From positions 1 to 43,824 of the forward strand of contig NZ_PGVA01000051.1 in the NCBI RefSeq assembly GCF_002860125.1: a stretch of DNA of 43,824 nucleotides, read 5' to 3'. This stretch comes from Bacillus canaveralius (GTDB taxonomy: Bacteria; Bacillota; Bacilli; Bacillales; Cytobacillaceae). Under the pieces are notes generated by a model that made no database searches, was not told the DNA's origin, and saw only the letters and a program-made list of their open reading frames with translations. Made by a program: the position numbers and the translations under genes. Of the stretch, positions 24,421 to 32,900 are shown piece after piece; the stretch's first letter is position 1; each line of letters opens with the position of its first letter.

Positions 24421-25611
24421 TTATTTTAGCTTGCTTTCGACAAAACGGTGAATTCTGTCGATCGCTTCTTCTAAAAGTTCCAGTGATGCGGCATAGGACA
24501 GCCGGATATTGTCCGGGGCACCGAAACCGGATCCGGGAATAACCGCAACCATTGCTTCTTCAAGTAACGCTTCCGCAAATTCATCAACATTGTTAAAGCC
24601 AGTTAATTCCGCTGCTTTCTTCGCATTTGGAAACAGATAGAAAGCACCTTGTGGTTTTACGCATGTAAAGCCGGGAATGTCGACAAGCTTGGCAAATATG
24701 ATTTTAAGACGTTGTTCAAAAGCCTGCCGCATTTCTTCAACCGGTTGTTGGGATCCGGCATAAGCTGCGATTGCGCCGTATTGAGCGGTTGTGGTTGGGT
24801 TTGATGTACTATGGCTCGCCAGGTTGGTCATGGCCTTGATAATTTGCTTATTCCCTGCAGCATAGCCAATTCTCCAGCCTGTCATTGAATGCGACTTCGA
24901 AACGCCATTGATGATGATCGTTTGCTCTTTTAGCTGCGGTGATAATTCAGCAACAGAGACATGCTTATACCCTCCGTAGACGAGCTTCTCGTAAATTTCA
25001 TCGGAGATGATCAAAACGTTGTGTTCCAGGCAAACTTCGCCCAGTTTTCGCAATTCCTCTTCTGTATAAAGAATGCCTGTCGGATTGCTTGGGGAATTGA
25101 TAATAACCGCTTTTGTACGGTCTGAAAACGAATTCTCCAGCTGCTCAGGAGTGATTTTAAATTGATTGCGCTCTTCGCCTTCCACATAGACGGGAACACC
25201 ACCGGCCAATTTCACTTGCTCCGGATAGCTTACCCAATACGGAATCGGGATAACAACCTGGTCACCTTCGTCTAAAATTACCTGAAACAGCGTGTACAGT
25301 CCATGCTTGGCTCCATTTGTCACAATGATTTCGCTGCTGTCGTAGCTGAGCCCTTGATCGCGTTGTAACTTCGCGGCAATCTCTTTTTTTAGGGCCGGCA
25401 ATCCTGCAGACGGTGTATATTTCGTATGTCCTTGATTCATTGAGTCAACAGCTGCATCAATAATATTTTGCGGGGTATTGTAGTCCGGTTCACCGGCACC
25501 GAGCCCGATCACATTTTTGCCCTGAGCCTTTAATTCCTTTGCTTTTGCGGTAATTGCCAATGTTGATGATGGGGTTAGTGCTTTTACTCTTTTAGCCAGT
25601 AACGTTTCCAT
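24421..25611 (-). CDS. aspB: Aspartate aminotransferase (AspB), class I
   Basis: A PLP enzyme exchanging amino groups between aspartate and 2-oxoglutarate. Fold type I features are present: VIGLGAGEPDYNTP at the N-terminus, the substrate/PLP segment NSPSNPTG, ISDEIYEKLVYGG, and the PLP lysine in NGVSKSHSMTGWRIGY. The C-terminal arginine region is IRLSYA. The length is 396 aa, the subgroup Ib type seen in Bacillus. GGAGGCAGAGGA precedes the ATG. It follows ypmB at 18 bp, so ypmA-ypmB-aspB form one unit. Confidence 0.95.
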   Translation of the reverse strand: METLLAKRVKALTPSSTLAITAKAKELKAQGKNVIGLGAGEPDYNTPQNIIDAAVDSMNQGHTKYTPSAGLPALKKEIAAKLQRDQGLSYDSSEIIVTNGAKHGLYTLFQVILDEGDQVVIPIPYWVSYPEQVKLAGGVPVYVEGEERNQFKITPEQLENSFSDRTKAVIINSPSNPTGILYTEEELRKLGEVCLEHNVLIISDEIYEKLVYGGYKHVSVAELSPQLKEQTIIINGVSKSHSMTGWRIGYAAGNKQIIKAMTNLASHSTSNPTTTAQYGAIAAYAGSQQPVEEMRQAFEQRLKIIFAKLVDIPGFTCVKPQGAFYLFPNAKKAAELTGFNNVDEFAEALLEEAMVAVIPGSGFGAPDNIRLSYAASLELLEEAIDRIHRFVESKLK

Positions 25612-25629
25612 TCCTCTGCCTCCGTTATC

Positions 25630-26106
25630 CTATAAATTCTCAATTACGGTGAGCCATTCTTCACCTGTATCAAAATCAAGATAATAATAATTTATTAACC
25701 CGCTCTCGGATTGCGAGTATATTTCCCAGGCAGGTTGATTGTCGACCATTCCGAGCCGGACCGACAGAATTTTCTCCGGGTTTTTTTCTTCTCTTACTTT
25801 ATTGATTGCCTCTTCCCTGGAAATGCCCTCAGCTTCTTTCCGTTCAAGAATTTTGCCTCCCTTTTCAGGGATCCAAACAATCGTTTTTTCATTTTTACTG
25901 TTCGTCCCTTTAACGACATAGTAGGTTTCATCGCCATTGAATATGCTGAAATCCTTTATGCTTTGCAAGTCGGTTTTTGCATTTGCTATAGCCGCCGCCT
26001 TTTGCTCAGCCGCTTTGACGGGCTTGAGCGCATTTAAATACACATTCGCCGCCAGACCTATTAAAATAACAACAGCAATTGAGATAATGATTATCCATTT
26101 TTTCAT
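25630..26106 (-). CDS. ypmB: YpmB family membrane-anchored protein (DUF5590)
   Basis: One N-terminal membrane span (KKWIIIISIAVVILIGLAAN, about residues 2-22) is followed by an extracytoplasmic region of about 130 residues with two PepSY-like repeats (YYVVKGTNSKNEKTIVWIPE; GLINYYYLDFDTGEEW). The function is unknown. The length of 158 aa and the place between ypmA and aspB match B. subtilis. Confidence 0.88.
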   Translation of the reverse strand: MKKWIIIISIAVVILIGLAANVYLNALKPVKAAEQKAAAIANAKTDLQSIKDFSIFNGDETYYVVKGTNSKNEKTIVWIPEKGGKILERKEAEGISREEAINKVREEKNPEKILSVRLGMVDNQPAWEIYSQSESGLINYYYLDFDTGEEWLTVIENL

Positions 26107-26120
26107 ATCAGATCACTTCT

Positions 26121-26291
26121 TTATGTACGATATATAGTAAAAACTGCTTTTTCCCGCTCTTCCGGGTCGAGGGCCAGTCCGAACATTAAATTTTCTCGTT
26201 TCAGGGTGCGGTTTAAGGCATCGACAATCTTATATAAGTCAGGGCTCTGCTGCACTTTAACGGTCGACAATATTTCGATTTTGCTTTCCAT
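26121..26291 (-). CDS. ypmA: YpmA family protein (DUF4264)
   Basis: A 56-aa cytoplasmic protein of unknown function that is almost invariant among bacilli: MESKIEILSTVKVQQSPDLY, IVDALNRTLKRENLMFGLAL and a C-terminal KAVFTIYRT. The start at 26291 is set by this conservation. AAAGGAGG lies 12 bases upstream, an unusually long spacing. First gene of the ypmA-ypmB-aspB group. Confidence 0.88.
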   Translation of the reverse strand: MESKIEILSTVKVQQSPDLYKIVDALNRTLKRENLMFGLALDPEEREKAVFTIYRT

Positions 26292-26384
26292 ACCGCGTTT
26301 TCTCCTCCTTTTCAGGTGATTATTGTTATTTATTGGTTCGGAGCTGGACCGATAATATAATGACACATCGTTTTATGATTAACA

Positions 26385-26396
26385 CTCATTATATCA
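26385..26396 (-). promoter_or_regulatory. Extended -10 promoter of ypmA-ypmB-aspB
   Basis: TATAAT (26388-26393) preceded by TGA gives TGN-TATAAT. A weak TTATCC lies 18 bp upstream. TTGACA overlaps this region but does not pair with a -10 at the right distance. The leader would be about 90 bases. Confidence 0.5.
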
Positions 26397-26510
26397 GGTG
26401 TCAACCGTTTAGGATAACATTTTCAAGCAAAATTCTTTCTAGTTCACAGCGGTGATAGGCTGCAAATAATAGCGCTGCTTTTTATCGGGCGGCCAGAATC
26501 CTTTAGTTAA

Positions 26511-29315
26511 TTACAGCCAATCATAAATTTGCTCGACAATTTCGTCGATATTGACTTTTTGCAATGGTATCGCTGGAATAGACTGCAAAAATGCTTTTCC
26601 ATATTTAGTTGAAATAATTCTCCTGTCAAAAACAACGATAAGTCCGCGATCATTCTCTGTCCTGATCAGGCGTCCAACCCCCTGCTTAAAGCGGAGTACA
26701 GCCTCTGGCAATGAATAATCATAAAATGGATTCCCGTTCTTCTCTTCAATTATTTCACATTTCGCTTCTGTGACCGGTTCATCCGGCGGAGAGAACGGCA
26801 GCCTGACAATCACAAGACATGATAAATCCTCCCCGGGGATATCGATTCCCTCCCAAAAGCTGCTTGTGCCAAAGAGAATCGATTTGTCGAAGCGTTGAAA
26901 GCTTCTCGTTAACCTTGTCCGGCTTCCTCCGGAAATTCCCTGCGCAATTAAGGCAAAATCTTCGAGAAAACCGCTTTCCTTCAATAGCTCATATGTTTTC
27001 TTTAACATTTCATAAGATGTAAACAGAATGAGCATGCGCCCTTTCGTCGCTTCGGCAATTGAAATAATATGCTCACTAATTGCCGCGGTATAATCATCGA
27101 TTGATACAGCATTTATTTCCGGTAAATCGTTCGGGACGAACATTTTCACCTTTTCCTTATATTGAAACGGTGAGGAAATCACTTCCTTGCGGCAATTTGT
27201 TCCATACAGGCCAAGCTCCTTCATCATATAATCGAAGGATTGCTTTACTGTCAGGGTCGCCGACGTTAGCACAGCACTTTTTTTAACGGAGAAATAATAT
27301 TCCTGTAAATAATTAGAAATATCAACAGGTTGCCCGTAGACAGCGGTGGCGTTTTGTGCGGCCCGCAAATCGACTTCAATCCATGTGACATATCGGTTCT
27401 GCCTATGCAAAAACAGGCTTTTGACATTCTCTCTCACTTCACGGAAATCTCCAAGTAAAGAAGCCAGTTCATCCAAAAAAGCTTTGTCCTCATTTGATAG
27501 TTCGTGGTCTGCTTTCAATATAAAATCAAGCCGTTTTTCCAACAGCTTGACCAGATCATGAATTTGAAAAGAAAAACGCTCCGCCATTGCGACGAGTACT
27601 TTCCATGTTTTACCTGTTTCCTGTCCGGTTAACCGATATTGGATTCGTTTATAAGCACTCTGGTGATCTTTCAGTTTTTCATTGGCGAACAAACTGATTG
27701 TTTTAAAAAACTCATCCATCTCCAGTTGAAGATCGCCGATCAACGCATTAATTTCAAACGTATGCTCCAATTGATCATACCGGTCGATTTCGTTCAGTAA
27801 TTTCTCAAGTTTAAAAAACAGCTGTTTTTGTTCATACAATCCAAGCTGGCCGAGCAACAGCCTGATCGATAAATAATCGATTGAAAAGCCAAAGTATTTG
27901 CCGGCCGCTTTTTCGAAGTGATGGGCCTCATCAAGGATCGCATAATCATAATCGGGAAGCAGAGAATGATCTGAAGTTAGATCCGAAAGCAGCAAGGAAT
28001 GGTTGGTAATAACAATATCTGCGACCTGAGCATTTTTCCGGGCGTTCAGGTAAAAATCATAATGCCGCCAAGCTTTATCATGCAGAAACACACTGCTGTC
28101 ATTTTTAATTTTATGCCAGTAAAGCCTGCCACCGCTTGAGAGGTTTAATTCATCGACATCGCCAGTCTCGGTTTCGAGAAGCCATATCAGGATTTGCATT
28201 TTTGTCAATGTTGTATCATAGTTGTCGTCTTCTTCTTTTAAAGATTGTTCGAATTTAGCCAGGCTGATGAAATGGTTTCTGCCCTTTAGTAAAACCGTTT
28301 TCACCGGGAAGGGCAGCATTTGGTTCAACAGCGGGATATCTTTTGTTAAAAGCTGCTCCTGCAGCAAGGTTGTATAGGTGCTGACAATAACCGCTTTCGC
28401 AGTCTGAATGGAAAAGAACGCAGCAGGAATTAAATAACCCAGCGACTTTCCTACGCCTGTCCCCGCTTCAATCATCGAGTGGTGTCCATCGGCAAATGAT
28501 TGGTATACGAGATCCATCATTTTAAATTGCCCGGTTCTTTTCTCGTAATTAGGAAAAGCGCCTTTCATCAGATTCTCCTTCTCTTCATCACTATGAGGAA
28601 AACGGATTTCGATCAGCCCGGGTCTGTCTTTTGCTTTCTTATCGGGTCGTTTCAAGGCGATTCCCCTATAGATGTCAATGAAATCAGGCAAAATCTCGAT
28701 TGATTTTTCTTTTTCGCGGATTAGCTCATCCATCAATATATGTATGTCGCTTTTCAAGCCTGGCGCGAGCCTTGATAATTGTTTTAATGTTCTGGTCGGA
28801 ATCGATTCGAGCCTATTTAAAAGCAGCAAAAGAAGCTCCGCCGTAACATACGCATCACTGTCCGCCTGATGAGGCCGATCATGGCTAAAGAAAAAACGCG
28901 AAGATAGCTCTGATAATTTATAGCTGTCCGCGGCAGGAAAAAGGATTCTTGACAATTCCACCGTATCAACGACCGGGCCGTAAAAGCCATGATAGCCCGC
29001 CTCGATTAATTCCTCTTGCAGAAAAGATAAATCGAAGTGAACATTATGCGCCACAAAATATGCGTCATCAAGCAAAGACAACACCCTTGGAGCAATTTCT
29101 GCAAACAACGGCGCATCCTTTACGATATGATCATCAATGCCTGTCAATTCTTCGATAAAAGGTGGAATTGGCTGCTCCGGATTGATAAAAGAAGAATATT
29201 GTTCGACAATTGTATCTCCCTCGATGACAACAGCCGCAAATTGAATGATTTTAGCCCCTTTTTTTGGAGTGTTACCGGTTGTTTCCAGGTCAATGACCAC
29301 AAATTTATTGCTCAT
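26511..29315 (-). CDS. dinG: ATP-dependent helicase/exonuclease DinG
   Basis: Gram-positive-type DinG, fusing an N-terminal DEDDh 3'-5' exonuclease (about residues 1-170; VVIDLETTGNTP, VAHNVHFDLSFL, HQADSDAYVTAELL) to an XPD-like helicase. Helicase motifs are IEAGTGVGKSLGYLIP (Walker A), YAILDEAHHFEKAA (DEAH), TSATLTVK, GTSSFWEGIDIPGEDL and KQGVGRLIRTENDRG. The cysteine cluster of E. coli DinG is absent, as known for this fused type. The length is 934 aa. It lies upstream of ypmA and downstream of the pan genes as in B. subtilis. No LexA box was recognised upstream. Confidence 0.95.
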   Translation of the reverse strand: MSNKFVVIDLETTGNTPKKGAKIIQFAAVVIEGDTIVEQYSSFINPEQPIPPFIEELTGIDDHIVKDAPLFAEIAPRVLSLLDDAYFVAHNVHFDLSFLQEELIEAGYHGFYGPVVDTVELSRILFPAADSYKLSELSSRFFFSHDRPHQADSDAYVTAELLLLLLNRLESIPTRTLKQLSRLAPGLKSDIHILMDELIREKEKSIEILPDFIDIYRGIALKRPDKKAKDRPGLIEIRFPHSDEEKENLMKGAFPNYEKRTGQFKMMDLVYQSFADGHHSMIEAGTGVGKSLGYLIPAAFFSIQTAKAVIVSTYTTLLQEQLLTKDIPLLNQMLPFPVKTVLLKGRNHFISLAKFEQSLKEEDDNYDTTLTKMQILIWLLETETGDVDELNLSSGGRLYWHKIKNDSSVFLHDKAWRHYDFYLNARKNAQVADIVITNHSLLLSDLTSDHSLLPDYDYAILDEAHHFEKAAGKYFGFSIDYLSIRLLLGQLGLYEQKQLFFKLEKLLNEIDRYDQLEHTFEINALIGDLQLEMDEFFKTISLFANEKLKDHQSAYKRIQYRLTGQETGKTWKVLVAMAERFSFQIHDLVKLLEKRLDFILKADHELSNEDKAFLDELASLLGDFREVRENVKSLFLHRQNRYVTWIEVDLRAAQNATAVYGQPVDISNYLQEYYFSVKKSAVLTSATLTVKQSFDYMMKELGLYGTNCRKEVISSPFQYKEKVKMFVPNDLPEINAVSIDDYTAAISEHIISIAEATKGRMLILFTSYEMLKKTYELLKESGFLEDFALIAQGISGGSRTRLTRSFQRFDKSILFGTSSFWEGIDIPGEDLSCLVIVRLPFSPPDEPVTEAKCEIIEEKNGNPFYDYSLPEAVLRFKQGVGRLIRTENDRGLIVVFDRRIISTKYGKAFLQSIPAIPLQKVNIDEIVEQIYDWL

Positions 29316-29419
29316 TTCTTACACCTCAAACATTCGTCAATCAAACGGTATCACAAAAGCAAAGAACAGCGCAAGCGCTGATGAAGGGATCCAAATATGG
29401 AGACCGTATATTTCGTTCA

Positions 29420-29447
29420 TACAAAAAGCCCCGCATGGCGGGACTTA
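29420..29447 (-). terminator. Terminator of the pan operon
   Basis: AGTCCCGC/GCGGGGCT with a short loop is followed by TTTTTG, overlapping the panD stop on the minus strand. Confidence 0.8.
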
Positions 29448-29828
29448 AAGAATCGTCATTTCCGGTTCAGCATGAAGCAATTCTTTTATTGCATTACCCT
29501 CACCCATAATCGCAACTTTTGGCTGATGGGTGTTTACTTTTTCCTCGGAAATTAATGCATATGAAATGATAATGACTGTGTCACCTTCTTGAACGAGGCG
29601 GGCCGCTGCACCATTCACACAAATGACCTTTGATCCCCTCTGGCCGGGAATAATATACGTTTCAAAGCGGGCTCCGTTATTGTTGTTGACGATTTGCACT
29701 TTTTCATTTGGAAGCATCCCGACCGCATCGATTATATCCTCATCAATCGTAATGCTGCCGACATAGTTCAAATTGGCCTCCGTCACAGTGGCCCGATGGA
29801 TTTTCGCATTCATCATGGTGCGAAACAT
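29445..29828 (-). CDS. panD: Aspartate 1-decarboxylase (PanD)
   Basis: A pyruvoyl enzyme making beta-alanine from aspartate for pantothenate. The proenzyme self-cleaves between G24 and S25 (NYVGSITID), and S25 becomes the pyruvoyl group. Other conserved segments are [15 protein letters not shown] and [12 protein letters not shown]-like [15 protein letters not shown]. The length is 127 aa. GGAGGAG precedes the start. It is the last gene of panBCD but is separated from panC by 151 bp that carry repeat copy B. Confidence 0.96.
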   Translation of the reverse strand: MFRTMMNAKIHRATVTEANLNYVGSITIDEDIIDAVGMLPNEKVQIVNNNNGARFETYIIPGQRGSKVICVNGAAARLVQEGDTVIIISYALISEEKVNTHQPKVAIMGEGNAIKELLHAEPEMTIL

Positions 29829-29888
29829 GTCTTCTCCTCCTTATTGTCAAGTTACTTTATTTAATAAATCATCTTTTTACTTGCAAAA

Positions 29889-29985
29889 CGAACAAAAAAT
29901 TAACACAGATTATTCGTTTAATGCTGATTTATTAAGACGATTTAATTCGTTTTTCGGTGTAGCTTAATACATTGTGAAATTACTC
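29889..29985 (-). repeat. Dispersed 3'-UTR repeat, copy B (between panC and panD)
   Basis: On the minus strand the copy begins with the panC stop codon (GAGTAATTTCACAATGTA), then TTAAGCTACACCGAAAAACG, AATTAAATCGTCTTAATAAA, and ends AAACGAATAATCTGTGTTAA with a T-run. It matches copy A at both ends and copy C through the middle. It lies inside the pan operon. Confidence 0.85.
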
Positions 29986-30828
29986 TATTGTTAAAATGAT
30001 ATTGTCGATCAACCGGGCTTTCTGGAATCTCACAGCAGCCGCAACAATGATTTTCCCCTTTAACTCTCCGACTTGCTCCAAGTCGGGATAGGTTAGGATT
30101 TCGAGGTAATCAATTTGACCGGTCGTGTTCTCCCGTATGACGGTTTCTACAGCCGCCTGAATCTTGGCAGCGCTTTTTTCCCCGGCAGCCGCCATCTGTT
30201 CGGCGAGTCTCAGCGCCTTATAGATAAAGGCGGCCTCACTTCTTTCATTTGGAAGCAGGTAGACGTTCCTTGAGCTTTTCGCCAGCCCGTCCGGTTCACG
30301 AACCGTTTCACCGGCAACAAGCTCGATCGGAAAATGAAAATCAGCGAGCAGTCCTTCGACCACCGCTACCTGCTGGGCGTCCTTCATCCCAAAATAAACC
30401 CTGTCCGGCCTGACAATGTTGAATAATTTGGTTAACACCGTTGCCACACCATCAAAATGGCCTGGCCGCGATTTGCCGCACAGCACCTCTGTACGGGCTG
30501 TTGTCTTGACTACAACCGAAGGAGGCCCGGGATACATCTCATCAGCACTTGGTGCAAAAATGTAATCTGTTCCTAATTGTTCGGCGAGCTGATTATCCCT
30601 GTCGAAATCGCGGGGATAGGCGTCAAGGTCTTCGTTTGGGCCGAACTGGAGCGGGTTCACAAAAATACTTAAAACGACAAGGTCATTCTCGGCCCTGGCT
30701 TTTCTAAGCAAGGAAGCATGTCCGTCATGCAAAAATCCCATTGTTGGCACAAAGCCGATCGACTTGCACTGCGCCTTGTCGGTCAGCATCTGTTTTTGCA
30801 TATTTGAAATGGCTGTAATGACTTTCAT
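29980..30828 (-). CDS. panC: Pantothenate synthetase (PanC)
   Basis: Condenses pantoate and beta-alanine with ATP. A nucleotidyltransferase-fold enzyme of 282 aa with the HIGH-like [58 protein letters not shown] and the loop [15 protein letters not shown]. The start overlaps the panB stop by four bases (ATGA), so the two are translationally coupled. The stop codon is the first codon of repeat copy B. Confidence 0.97.
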   Translation of the reverse strand: MKVITAISNMQKQMLTDKAQCKSIGFVPTMGFLHDGHASLLRKARAENDLVVLSIFVNPLQFGPNEDLDAYPRDFDRDNQLAEQLGTDYIFAPSADEMYPGPPSVVVKTTARTEVLCGKSRPGHFDGVATVLTKLFNIVRPDRVYFGMKDAQQVAVVEGLLADFHFPIELVAGETVREPDGLAKSSRNVYLLPNERSEAAFIYKALRLAEQMAAAGEKSAAKIQAAVETVIRENTTGQIDYLEILTYPDLEQVGELKGKIIVAAAVRFQKARLIDNIILTIE

Positions 30829-31661
30829 TCTTTTCCTCCATACAGGCTCTTTAGTTCTTCCTCTTTCATCGTAAAGCTGTGCTGTTCTTCAGGAAAAAAG
30901 CCTGCTTTGACATCTGACACATACGCTTCGATGCCATCTTCGATCTCTTCATCAACATTGGCATATTTTTTGACAAACTTGGCAACGCGGTCGACACCGT
31001 AGCTTAAAAGGTCATGATAAACTAAAACCTGGCCATCACAATGGACACCGGCACCGATTCCGATCGTCGGAATCTCCAGTGCTGCAGAAACTTCTTCACC
31101 AAGCTGTTTTGGGACGCATTCAAGAACAAGTGCAAAAGCCCCGGCTTCCTGGCACCGCAAGGCATCCTCGATCAGCTGCCTTGCTGCCGCTGCGTTTTTC
31201 CCCTGCACTTTATAACCGCCGAGGACTCCCACCGTCTGCGGAGTAAGACCGAGATGAGCCATAACCGGTATACCCGCAGCAGTAAGTGCAGCTATTTTTT
31301 CAATAACATCGCCGGCACCTTCGAGCTTAACCGCATTTGCGCCTGTTTCCTGAACAATTCTCGCGCCATTTATCAGCGTATCTTTAGTGGATAAATGGTA
31401 GCTCATAAATGGCAGGTCAACCGTAATAAAGGTGTCGTTCGCTCCTCTTTTCACAGCCTTGGCATGATGGATCATATCATCCATCGTTACCGGTACCGTT
31501 GAGTCATAGCCGAGTACGACCATCCCGAGTGAATCACCGACGAGAATAAGGTCGACTCCGGCCTTCTCTGCGTGTTTTGCAGAAGAAAAATCATAGGCCG
31601 TCAGCATCGCAATTTTCTCGCCTGCCCGTTTCATTTTTAAAAAATCTGTCGTCTGCTTCAT
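30825..31661 (-). CDS. panB: Ketopantoate hydroxymethyltransferase (PanB)
   Basis: First committed enzyme of pantothenate synthesis. The (beta/alpha)8 protein has [40 protein letters not shown] (metal and substrate region), [23 protein letters not shown] and [19 protein letters not shown] chose the second ATG at 31661 (MKQTTDF, 278 aa), where AGGAGG is 7 bases away; the first ATG abuts the ribosome site. It heads panBC and has a structured leader of about 200 bases with a terminator. Confidence 0.95.
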   Translation of the reverse strand: MKQTTDFLKMKRAGEKIAMLTAYDFSSAKHAEKAGVDLILVGDSLGMVVLGYDSTVPVTMDDMIHHAKAVKRGANDTFITVDLPFMSYHLSTKDTLINGARIVQETGANAVKLEGAGDVIEKIAALTAAGIPVMAHLGLTPQTVGVLGGYKVQGKNAAAARQLIEDALRCQEAGAFALVLECVPKQLGEEVSAALEIPTIGIGAGVHCDGQVLVYHDLLSYGVDRVAKFVKKYANVDEEIEDGIEAYVSDVKAGFFPEEQHSFTMKEEELKSLYGGKE

Positions 31662-31861
31662 CTTCATTCCTCCTTGTTTGGAAAGAGGAGATAAAACACT
31701 CTATTTGGAAGCAAAAAAGAATCCTGCTTTACGTCAGAAGGATTCTTTGGGCGCTTTCATAATCGTTTCATCCCTCTGTCCCGGTCCGCTCGTCGGATCT
31801 AGGCAGATATAAAATTAAAGTTGCTTGCGGTAAACAGGTGCAGTTCAATATGATACTGCCC
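31662..31861 (-). promoter_or_regulatory. panB leader RNA, possible pan-motif attenuator
   Basis: Transcripts starting near 31861 would carry about 200 untranslated bases before panB. The segment GGACCGGGACAGAGGGATGA (31769-31788) follows a small TCCG/CGGA hairpin. A terminator hairpin at 31713-31748 leaves panB about 50 bases downstream with no other promoter visible. Rfam describes a 'pan' RNA motif upstream of panB in Bacillus relatives. I assign it by position and general form, not by an alignment. Confidence 0.45.
31713..31748 (-). terminator. Intrinsic terminator inside the panB leader / after birA
   Basis: AAAGAATCC/GGATTCTTT with a 15-base loop runs directly into T residues on the minus strand. 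It could end the birA transcript, act as an attenuator for panB, or both. Confidence 0.75.
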
Positions 31862-31867
31862 AACTCG

Positions 31868-31876
31868 ATTATAGCA
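31868..31876 (-). promoter_or_regulatory. Extended -10 promoter of the pan operon
   Basis: Minus-strand TGC-TATAAT is a perfect extended -10. The upstream -35 region (TTCGCC or similar) is poor, as is common with TGN promoters. It lies about 40 bases after the birA stop. Confidence 0.6.
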
Positions 31877-31916
31877 AATTTATGCCAATCTGGCGAAAAA
31901 AAATATCTATATGTCT

Positions 31917-32900
31917 TTATTCAGCCAGCTCAATATCCGCTGAATAGATATGATGCACTTTTCCGGCGCTGTCTTCAATCATCAAAACACCTTCATCGGT
32001 AATCCCTAAAGCGCGTCCGGAAATATTGCCTGTAAGCGTCCGGGCAGTAATTTCTTTGCCAATGCTGATGGCATAACCTTCCCAGAGCAGCTTAATTGGG
32101 TAAAAGCCTTTTTCCAAATAGAGAAGATAGAGTTTTTCCAGCCTGGTCAAAACCATCCTGATCAGAGCAGCTCTAGACAGCTTGTCTCCTTTTTCAATCG
32201 AAAGCGAGGTAGCGATTGTCCGGATATCCTCGGGATAGTCTTGTTCCTGCTGGTTTACATTAATGCCAATCCCGATAATGATCGAGATAATCCGGTCTGC
32301 ATCAGCTTGCAGCTCGGTTAAAATGCCGGTCACCTTCCTGCCATTTATTAAAATGTCGTTCGGCCACTTAATTTGCGGGGATAAGCCGGTCATTTCTTCA
32401 ATTGCCTGAACGACAGCAACCGCTGTTAACAGCGTGAGCTGCGGAGCTTTCGAAGGCAGGATGTTCGGGCGCAGAATAACGCTCATCCATATACCCGTGT
32501 ATTTTGGAGAATACCATTTCCGGTCAAGTCTCCCCCTGCCGGAAAGCTGCTCCTCGGCCAGGATGACAGTTCCTTCTTCAGCCCCGTCAAATGCAAGGCT
32601 GTGGGCAATTTTTTGCGTCGATTGTACCGTTTCCTCGTAATGAATATTTTGGCCGGCAAAAGCGGTCTTTAAGCCCAGTCTTACTTCATCCGCTGAAACC
32701 TTTTCCGGCGTTTTCATAATGCGGTAGCCTTTTCTTCGGACCGCTTCGAGCTCGAAGCCATCTTTTCTGAGCTCCTCAATATGCTTCCACACGGCCGTGC
32801 GCGAACAGCCAATCAAGTCAGCTAAAGACTGGCCTGATAGGTATTCCCCGCCGGCATTTGTAAAGGCATCAAGCAGTTGTTTTCTCAGTTCCGACTGCAT
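31917..32900 (-). CDS. birA: Biotin protein ligase / biotin operon repressor (BirA)
   Basis: Attaches biotin to acetyl-CoA carboxylase and pyruvate carboxylase and represses biotin genes. An N-terminal HTH (SGQSLADLIGCSRTAVWKHI) shows it is the bifunctional class II type. The ligase domain has the biotinoyl-AMP loop GRGRLDRKWYSP and KWPNDILINGRKVTGILTE. The C-terminal SH3-like domain ends YSADIELAE. The start MQSELRKQ at 32900 matches B. subtilis MRSTLRKD and gives 327 aa; it overlaps the cca end by 16 bases. Confidence 0.95.
   Translation of the reverse strand: MQSELRKQLLDAFTNAGGEYLSGQSLADLIGCSRTAVWKHIEELRKDGFELEAVRRKGYRIMKTPEKVSADEVRLGLKTAFAGQNIHYEETVQSTQKIAHSLAFDGAEEGTVILAEEQLSGRGRLDRKWYSPKYTGIWMSVILRPNILPSKAPQLTLLTAVAVVQAIEEMTGLSPQIKWPNDILINGRKVTGILTELQADADRIISIIIGIGINVNQQEQDYPEDIRTIATSLSIEKGDKLSRAALIRMVLTRLEKLYLLYLEKGFYPIKLLWEGYAISIGKEITARTLTGNISGRALGITDEGVLMIEDSAGKVHHIYSADIELAE

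Noticed and set aside
29316-29340. LexA (SOS) box upstream of dinG, yprA or recU
   Set aside because: No GAAC-N4-GTTC-type site was found near these repair genes by eye.
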